In this document: piece by piece, positions 7,258 to 16,200 of the stretch
Numbering within the stretch: position 1 is the stretch's first letter
Layout: every line of letters begins with the position of its first letter
NCBI GenBank assembly: GCA_903873955.1
Contig: CAIQQL010000142.1
Span: 1-39,694 of the forward strand
Direction of reading: 5' to 3'
Origin: an uncultured archaeon
GTDB taxonomy: Archaea; Nanobdellota; Nanobdellia; Pacearchaeales; GW2011-AR1
DNA: 39,694 nucleotides
The notes under the pieces: generated by a model
The model's database searches: none
The model's input: only the letters and a program-made list of their open reading frames with translations
Told to the model about the DNA's origin: nothing
Made by a program: the position numbers and the translations under genes

Positions 7258-10200
7258 CTAGATCTCATAATAAATGTTCAGGAGATGGCTTGATCCTTTG
7301 TAGTTCTCCAGGGCGATAGGGACCTTGATCTCATAGTCATAGCTTCCAAATGCCCCCTGCTGTGAGCTATTGATGGCAGCGACAAAGACAAGGTCTTCAT
7401 TTACTGCAGTACTGAACTCTCCAGTCCCGAGGTCCTGGGTAGTGTCCCATAACATTCCCGTCTTGAAGGCCGTGCTGTTGGTGCTTTTGATTGTAGGGAC
7501 ATACTGGAGGGGAGTCCCGTAGATATTATAGGTTGCGCTGGTTCGCGGAGTGCTGCCATCAATACTATAACTGTCATTCACATTGCCGGGGTAAATGGAA
7601 AGATTCAAGACCTGGTCAACTTCATTGAAGTCATTCGAAGCATTGCCATTGGATTTGGTCCTGCCAATCGCTTGTAGGCTGGCCCAACTTATGGATCGGT
7701 CCTTATTAACAAAGTAGATGTTCTTGACAGGGTCAGTACCGAAGTTGAAGAGGATGCTGCTATTGCCTAACAGTTTCATGGCAGTCGAATTGCCATAGAA
7801 GACCTGGTAGAGAAGGCTTGAATCAAAGGCGACCTGGATACTGCGGTTACCGCCGCTCCAATTATAATTTCCTGAGAGGTCATAGGCCAGGCAGTTCCAG
7901 GTATAATTGCCTGTATACAGCTGTACTGTCCAGTTGACCGTGACACTGGAAGTGCCGTTGACGTCCGTGGTCTGGACAAGGGAAAATGACTGGTTCTGGG
8001 AGTTGGTCAGATACAGGCTCAGATTACGTAAGCCAATGCTGTCTGTGGCGTTACAGCTGAACTGTTGTAATAGCGGATAGCTGGTGGTATTGGTGAGACT
8101 AGCATTTGGGATCAGGGCATTTACGATTGGTGGAGTGGTGTCGATAATCAAGGTGTCATTCCAGCCGCTCACTGCCCTGTTTCCCGCAAAATCAAATGCC
8201 TGATAGAACCATTTATAGACTCCTTCGACAAGCTGGACCACGATACCTAAGATAGTGTTTAATACCTTGGGGACAAACGTCACGGTGGTCATGTTGATGA
8301 GGGCTCCCGTCGCATTATCATAGATAAAGATGGTCGCATTTCGAATTCCGCTTCGGTCATCACTGAGATTGACCGTGAAATTGTTCGTAAGCGTATTGCT
8401 ATACTCTGTCTTAGGGCCGCTGCCTCCGCCACCACCACCTCCGCCACCTCCACTGACGGCTGAGATGATAGTCACATTTGGAGCGATGTAATCAAGGGTC
8501 ACATTACGGGTCTCGGTCCAGGCGCAGTTATTTGAGACATCGCAGGAACTGGCATTGAAGTAGTATACTCCCTGGGCAGGCGGATTGAAGCTTAAGAAAA
8601 GGTAATTGGTGCTGACATTGGTGAAATTGAGAAGGCTGCCTGAGGCGTTATAGACGTATAAGGTGACATTCCTGACTCCTGATTGCCCGTCCAATGCACT
8701 GACATTGATGAGGATGCTCGAGTTCGTGGATGAGCTGGAGTTGTCAGTAGGGTTGGCAAAGACGATGGTTGGAGCAAGAGTGTCACTCGCAGAACCATTG
8801 ATCAGCACACTGTCCATGGTCGTTAGGGTGTCAGACCCTGATTTTGCACAGTTCACCGTCCAGTTGAAGGTGCCATTTGAAATAAAGCTTCTAGTGTATT
8901 GATACAGATTGACGGTGGTGTTTTCAATCATGACATTTCCTTTAGAGTCTGAGAAATTAATGATACAAATGGAGCCACTGATGAAATTGTTGTTGCTGAT
9001 GCGTGTATAATTTGCAAAGAACGTCACTGGTTGGCCTGGGAACTTGGTTTGTCCTCCCCTGAAAACTCCCGAGTCAGTCTCATCCCAGATGGTCAGTCTA
9101 GATTTCGACCCTGTAGTGTATGAAGTAAAGTGAGTTACAGTAAACGATGCGATTCCAGTGAGATTACTATAGCTCACATTTGTACAAATGGACGTATTGC
9201 AGATAACTCCATTCATATAGACATCAGGCGTTTCGGTCCAGGGAAGATTCTTGATAAATATGGTTGCTGTGGAATTGAAACTCATGTCAACACCAAAGGT
9301 CACCGTGACATTGTTATAAGTCAGGTTGGTGTATGCGTCAAAACTTTGGTAGGTGACATTGACGCATCCGGGCCAGATGACCTTGTCATAGTCAGTTTCA
9401 AGGATAGCGGTACCATTACACACTCTTGTCAGGTCAGGCAGGCTTGACCAGTTGGTGGTGTTGCCATTAAACAGGGTTGGATCAGTAAGGGGAAGAGATT
9501 CAATAATATACCTGATGACGCGGGTTTCCGAATCATTGAAGTTCCCGCCTACATCATACGTTCGTACTCTCCAGGTGTAGGTGCCATTACCCAGGGTGTA
9601 ATTGAACGATGCATTGACTGAAGGGCTGAGCAGTGATACACCCTGAACCACGGCGCCATTGATATACAGCTCTATTCTGGTGATGTTCTTATTATCACTT
9701 GCAGAATAAGATAATGTCACAAAACCATCTCCATCAATGGAATTATTTGCCGGACTGATGAGGGTCAGGGAAGGAGGGATGATATCTATGGCCAAGGTGA
9801 TGTTTCTTTTTTCAGTGTTATTGCAATTGCCAGAGGTATCACAGGAACTTGCATTGAAAAAATAAGTCCCATTGACCAGGCCAGTCCTGTTGAGGTAGTA
9901 ATAACCTCCGTTCGCTGATGAAACGTTGATGAGTGCTCCACTGGCATTATAGACATAGATCGTGATATTGCTCACAACACCATTGTCTACTGCCATGGTA
10001 TTAATAGGAATATAAGGGGTGTATACTATTGACCCAGAATCAGGTGTGGGGGAGAGAAAAGTGATTACTGGAGGTTTTACATCGACAATGATTGTGCCAT
10101 TTGCGTTGAGATTGAAATAAGGGGTATAGGTAAGCGACCCGCTGTCAATCGCTCTGCATCTGAAGTCAACCCCTGTCTGAGGTTGTTCATTGAAGATGTT

Positions 10201-13200
10201 CCAGAGAAGGGTAGAATTGGCCCAATGAATACCAATCTCTTGCCATTGCTTTGCAGTATATGATGTGTTCACTGCTTTAACCTGGACATCATCAATCCAG
10301 CATCCTCCATAATCCGAGGTAGAATCTACCGGAGAGAGCTTGCAACCAATATCAAACGAATAATTTCCCCCATAGGTGGGAACCATGCGATAGGTTGCAT
10401 TGCCTTGAAGATACTGGTCGACATATTGGTTTCCCCATGCGCCAAGGAGTGCAGGACCCGCAATGACGGTACCATCGGTTATGTTCTTGAGCATCAGGGT
10501 GACATTCTCATAAGGTTCAGTGGAATCTGAGATCCTGAGGCGATAATGGAAGGAGACCTCTACGGAGGTAGGTGAGTCTGTGACATTCAAGGAGACATTC
10601 CACCCTCCTGAAATAGACGTGTTGGTGAGCGGTGTGTTTACGTTGAGCTCGGTGCCAAGACAATATCCGCTAACGCAGCTTTCATTGATAGTTCTTCTGC
10701 CAATTGCCTGGGGGGTAGCCGAGGTACCATAGAGATTAGGGTAGAACGTGAAACTCTGGTTGCCTGTCTCAAAGCTGGCATTGATGAGGGTAGAATTCCC
10801 TCTCTGCGGTGCAAAGAAAGCTTCAACGTGATAGGTGAGGGTGTTATTGTCCGCGTCTGTACTGCCGCTGCAGTTTAGAGAGAGAGTCGTATTGAAATAA
10901 CCGCTGCAGCTTCCCCCATTACAGGTTATGTTTGTTGGAATGGTTGGAGGGCTATTGATGATATAGAACCAAGAGGAGGAAGTGGTGTTACGGTTTCCGG
11001 TGGTATCATTGGCAAAGATGGTAATATTGAAACCCCCTAAGATTGAGGTATTCAAGCCAGTGAATTCATAGAATCTGGTTATGGCATTGTACGTGAGGGG
11101 GATGGTTTGTATGGACCCATTAGGATAGGTCAGATTCATAATGACTTTGTTGACCAGAGCATTGTCTGTGACGTTGATCTGGATGGTATAAGGCAGGCTT
11201 TGATTGATTAATGTCCCTGAAGTAGGCGCGATTATTTGTACAAGTGGTGCAAGGGTATCGATGATGGTCGTGCTTGCATTGAGGTAATAGGTTCCGATGA
11301 GTCTGCTCAGGGAGTCAAAATAGCTGATATTGGCAAAATTGGTGATGGATGTGCTATTGGAGAGGGACTCATTGATACGGACCGTGATTTTAAACGCGTT
11401 TGTTTGCCCGGAGTAGATGACAGGGTAGACCCATCTTACGGTATTTCCTTGGATGCTTCCTCCTTCACTGAGATTGATGATATCCACTCCTGCAGGCAAC
11501 GTGTCGGCAATAGTGACATTGATCGCGTCGCTTGGCGCATAATCTCTTTGTCCAAAAGCGACCGCCATATTGCCATTGGCAGGGTCTGCAATCATGGCTG
11601 TGATATAGTATACCCCATCCTTTCCTCCCTGCACAATACTGGGATAGCCATCTGAGCGATTGTTGGTGGTAAGACGTTTTATGTCCCAGGTTATGCCATT
11701 ATTGTAGGAGACTGCCATGAAGAGCTCTCTGCTGGTCGCATTGATTTGCGAGTCATATGCCCAGTTATTATCTGAGACATTGGTGGTTGAAGACCAGCCA
11801 ATATAGAGATTGCCTGCCGCATCATGGGTGATAGAAGATTCATAGGTTCTGAATACATTATTGGTGATTCCTTTGCGGTTGTTATCTAATGCATTAAACA
11901 CCAAAGGATTAGTGGTGTTGGCAAAGAAGATGTTTTGTAAGGTGTTGTTGACAGGATCAAAAGGGGACCAGGCAAAATAGAACATGCCTTCTTTGAAGTC
12001 TGCTGAGATATCCACATCTCCATAGCTATTATTGGTAAGTTGTACTCTCGAAGAAAAACCTCCAAGGGGACTGGTGGAGTTTTGGATATAAAGCTCCCCA
12101 TCTCCTGCCTCATAAGCGATATAATACATCCCTGAGTCATCTTGGAGCATAAGAGGTTGGCGCTCAGTAAATCCGGGAGTATAGGTGAGTGCATAAGGTT
12201 CGCTCCACGTAAGCCCATCATCAAATGACTGGATAAGCCAGACATCTCCGTCAGCCCAGATACTCCCATTTGAATCCATATGGGTATACACAATAAAGAG
12301 TGAACCATTTTTATCTTCAAACGCATAAGGGAAGGCATCGTGCCCGACTTCATTGGTGGCCTGTATCGGGCTTGACCAGTTGACCCCTGCATTGGTTGAA
12401 CGCACTACATAGAGGTCCTGATTTCCATTATCCACTGTTTTGAGGGTGTTTTGGTTGTAAGGGATTATCAGGGTTCCTGCTTTTGTCTTGATGATACGAG
12501 GGGCATCCTTGAAATAAGCATTGCTGACAATCGTGTGGAGATCATTGAATGCGAGAGGGACAATTCCTGGAAGGATAATCGCAGAGGTGTTGATGGTGTA
12601 GTTCAGGAATGTTCCTATCTGGACGGGGTCTGGAAAGTCTTCCTTGCTTGCGGTAAGGTTTGGTTGTACCACTTGGAACGTGGTTGTTTGGGTGTTGTTA
12701 AGGTTGCCTGCGTAGTCTTTTGCAAGTATTGTTACATTATACATCCCCAATAAGGAGGTCTTGCTGAAATATCCCTCATATCTGAGGAGGATAGGATTGT
12801 AACTGAGGTTAAAGATCTGCATTGAGCTGTCAGGAAGGGTCACATTTCCCTGTACGCTTGCAATAGGGGAGCTGTCATTGACCACGGCATAGATGAATGC
12901 GCTGCTATTGATCCCATAAAGGGTCATCTCGACAGAGACCAAAGGTACCAATGGTGGCGTCGTGTCTTGAAAGGCGAGGATTACGGTTCTGTTAGCACTT
13001 CCCCATCCAACGTTCCGGGCATAATCGAAACATTGGACGTTCCAAAGAAAACTGGTATATCCTATATTTCTTACGGTGAAGTTAGTGGTGTTCTGGAAAC
13101 CAGTCAGGTTCACAGTTTGGTTTTTGAGCCAGGTTCCCGAAGCATTGAGCCAAAGCGAGCAATTCGCAAGATTTCCATTATCGCTGATGTTTGCGACAAA

Positions 13201-16200
13201 GGTGATGTTGACGCCAAGGCTGCTGTTGTAATAATTGTCTGCAGGGCTGATCAGTGCGACGAGGGGTGGTACTGCAACGGTGGTATTTCTCGTTTCAGTG
13301 ATGTTACAGTGGTTGACAATATCACAAGCAGTCGCATTGAAGAAATACAGCCCATCCGCTAGGTTAGTGAGATTTACGTAAAGAGGAGAACTCGAACTGT
13401 TGGTCGTATTGACGAGCGCCCGGCTTGCATTATAGAGAAAGATGCTGATATTGGCAAGATTGGTGTCATTGGCGCTTATATTTGCCAGAATATAACTCCT
13501 GTTTATCGTGCTTCCGGAAAGATCGGTAGGGGTGGTGAAGTTGATGCTCGGAGTAAGTGTGTCGATGGTCACATTACGTGTCTCCGTATTATTGGTGAAC
13601 CTGCTCGTGTCATTGGCGCTCGCATTGAAGAAATACAATCCATCAGCAAGCCCTGTGAAGTTGAACAAGAAGGGAGAAGAACCAGAACTGGTGGTATTGA
13701 TCAGGGATTGACTCGAGTTATATAAATAAATCGTGATCCTGGCAAGGTTGCTATCGGTTGCCGTTACATTAATACGTAGGATGTTCCTGTTGAGGAAGGT
13801 ACTTGAGTTTTCCGTAGGGGGGGCAAATTGTACCTGTGGAGGGTAACAATCGGTCACGTTGATGAAATCATTGAGGGTGATAGTGGTTAACCCAGCACGC
13901 GTGCAACGTATATTATACGTTCGTACTCCTGTGACATTGAATGTGCGATTGAACTCATAATATGCAGATGTGGCGTTATACGCCATTGCGTTACCAGTGG
14001 AATCTGTGAAATTGACAACACACGTGGCTCCAGTAATAGTAGTACCATTCGAGTTACGGGTATAGTTTGCATAAAATCTCTCGGGATTTCCGGAACAGGC
14101 CATTCTTCCTCCCCCCGTGATGCTTGAGTCATTCTGATCCCAGATAGTAAGTCGTGCGCTTCCTGTAGCACTATAATTCGTGAAGTGCGTTACGCTAAAT
14201 GTCAAGCTTCCTGAATTGATATCATATATTGGATTGAGGCAGTCTGCTGAATCACAAATCTGGTCATTCATAAGGATATCAGGCGTTGCATCCCATCCGG
14301 TGAGGTTATAGAGTGCGATGTTGGCGCTGGAATTAAAGGTTGGATTTAGGCTTACCTCAACTGATGTGAGGTTAGTACTTATCTTAATGAAAGAGGTTAA
14401 GTTTTGATACGCGACATCAACACAGTCATTCCATTGAATCATGCCTCCTGTAACATTTTCAACCACAGCAAGTCCATCACAGACATTATGGAGGTCCGAG
14501 ACATTGCTCCAGTTAGTAGTCCTGCCTCCAAACTTGGAAGAGTCAGGTATGGCGCTGCTGTTGATGGTAAGGGTATAATTTACGGAGTAGTTGCTGTTGC
14601 TCATTAAGTCTTGGGCCCTGCAGGACCAGAGATATCTGCCATTACTTAATAGGACTCCAAAAGTTGAGGTGTTCGTTATACCCGAAACTGCTCTTGTTTG
14701 ATTCAGGTTATTATTGATGAACAGCGAGATGTTGGATAATCCCAGATTATCGGTTGCGTTGCAATTAAAACTGACATTGGCAGGGGTCCTTAAGGTGTTG
14801 TTGTCTGGGAAGAGGGGGTCTGCTGTTGGAGGAAGGGTGTCTTTTCTGGTAAATGTACGGAATTCGCTTGAGTTAGAAAGGACACCATTAAAACAAGTCA
14901 CACTCCAATTATGCGTCCCATATGTGATAGAATCAATTGAAAAATTGGTGGTCGTTCCATTGAGGGTTGTACTATTTGTAAAATTGAGGACGTTATCGAG
15001 ATAGATTGAACAACTAAATGAGGCATTGATCGTATCAGAAGCAACAAAACTGAAATTGACCTGGTCAGAATCATTGATCGTTGTTGTGTTGAGAGGGGCG
15101 AGAAGATTGATGGTGGGAGGAGTGTATGAGGTGAATGTGATATTTCTCACTTCTGTGCAGTTGGTGGATCCATACCGTTCAAGAGCACAGGCATAATAGG
15201 TCTTCGTTGTTTGTGATGAATCATCATAACTCTGGTTGATCTCTAGTTGCCAGCTGGAATTGGAAGCCGTCTGGTAAAGGGTCGAGACATACCTTAGGGC
15301 AATATCTCTCTGCGGTAAAGACCGATTATAGATAATGAGGTCATCAAGATACCCTGTATAGTTCCTGCCTGCAACTTTTCCTGAAGCGCCAACATAAAGG
15401 AGGGACGATCCTCCCCTGATTCTTCCTCCGGCACTGACTGCCCCTGCAAGGGCACCATTACTATAGATCCCAAGACCCGTATCATTATAGGTACAGAAAA
15501 TTTGAGACCAGCTGCCTCGAGGTATAGAGGTGTTGATGCTGTAAAAAGCAGTCGTAGTGTTTATGGTACATCCAATAACTGAACTGTTCAGCATCCACAT
15601 TCTGTAGCCTGCGCCAGCTACTAGGCTGTTTTCAAGAATAGTATCAAGAGGTTGATTGGCGTTTGGGTTGAGCCAAAGTCCGAATGAGAGGTTTCCACTT
15701 ATATTTAGATTAGATGATCCTCTCACATACATGATATCGTTTGCTCCATCAAAAGAAAGTGCACTACCATATCTTCCATTGGTTAAGGGTGCTGTACCGT
15801 TATATAACGTACCGCTATTGTTTGTCGCAAGATCATCAACAAAGGTGGTGTTCTCTTTTAATGCAGAGACATTGTTGAATGGCATAAGAAGCATAACCGA
15901 AGGGTCAAAAACAGAGTAATTGGTCCCGTTCCAGTTCCAGATCAGCTGGGTGAGACCAGTCTCATTTATGCTTATATTTGCAATAAAACTCTTGTTGTTG
16001 GATGAGGCTTCATCAAATGGGGTAGGATCAGTGAATTGAATGAGGGAAGGAATAACAAAGTAAATATTCAGTTCAGGCACTGCACTGGTATTTGTGTTTT
16101 CCTTTGAGGCAAAAGTGTGGGTGTAGATTGTTGTCGTTCCGGATTCCACAGCATCCTGGATTTCCCATCCATAATTTGGATACGTCCCATTGAGGAAATT

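Noticed and set aside
8416-8446. GC-rich repeat in the giant gene as a regulatory or recombination element
   Set aside because: It is simply the ten-glycine linker written in mixed GGN codons.
11236-11655. Open plus-strand frame of 139 codons (and others such as 9130-9447 and 12967-13362) inside the giant gene
   Set aside because: They lie opposite a clearly coding frame with recognisable domains, lack promoters and ribosome sites, and their translations show no family pattern.
11550-12505. The propeller as an active sialidase
   Set aside because: Asp-boxes are present, but I could not locate the Arg triad, the catalytic Asp or the Tyr/Glu pair, so only a propeller is claimed.
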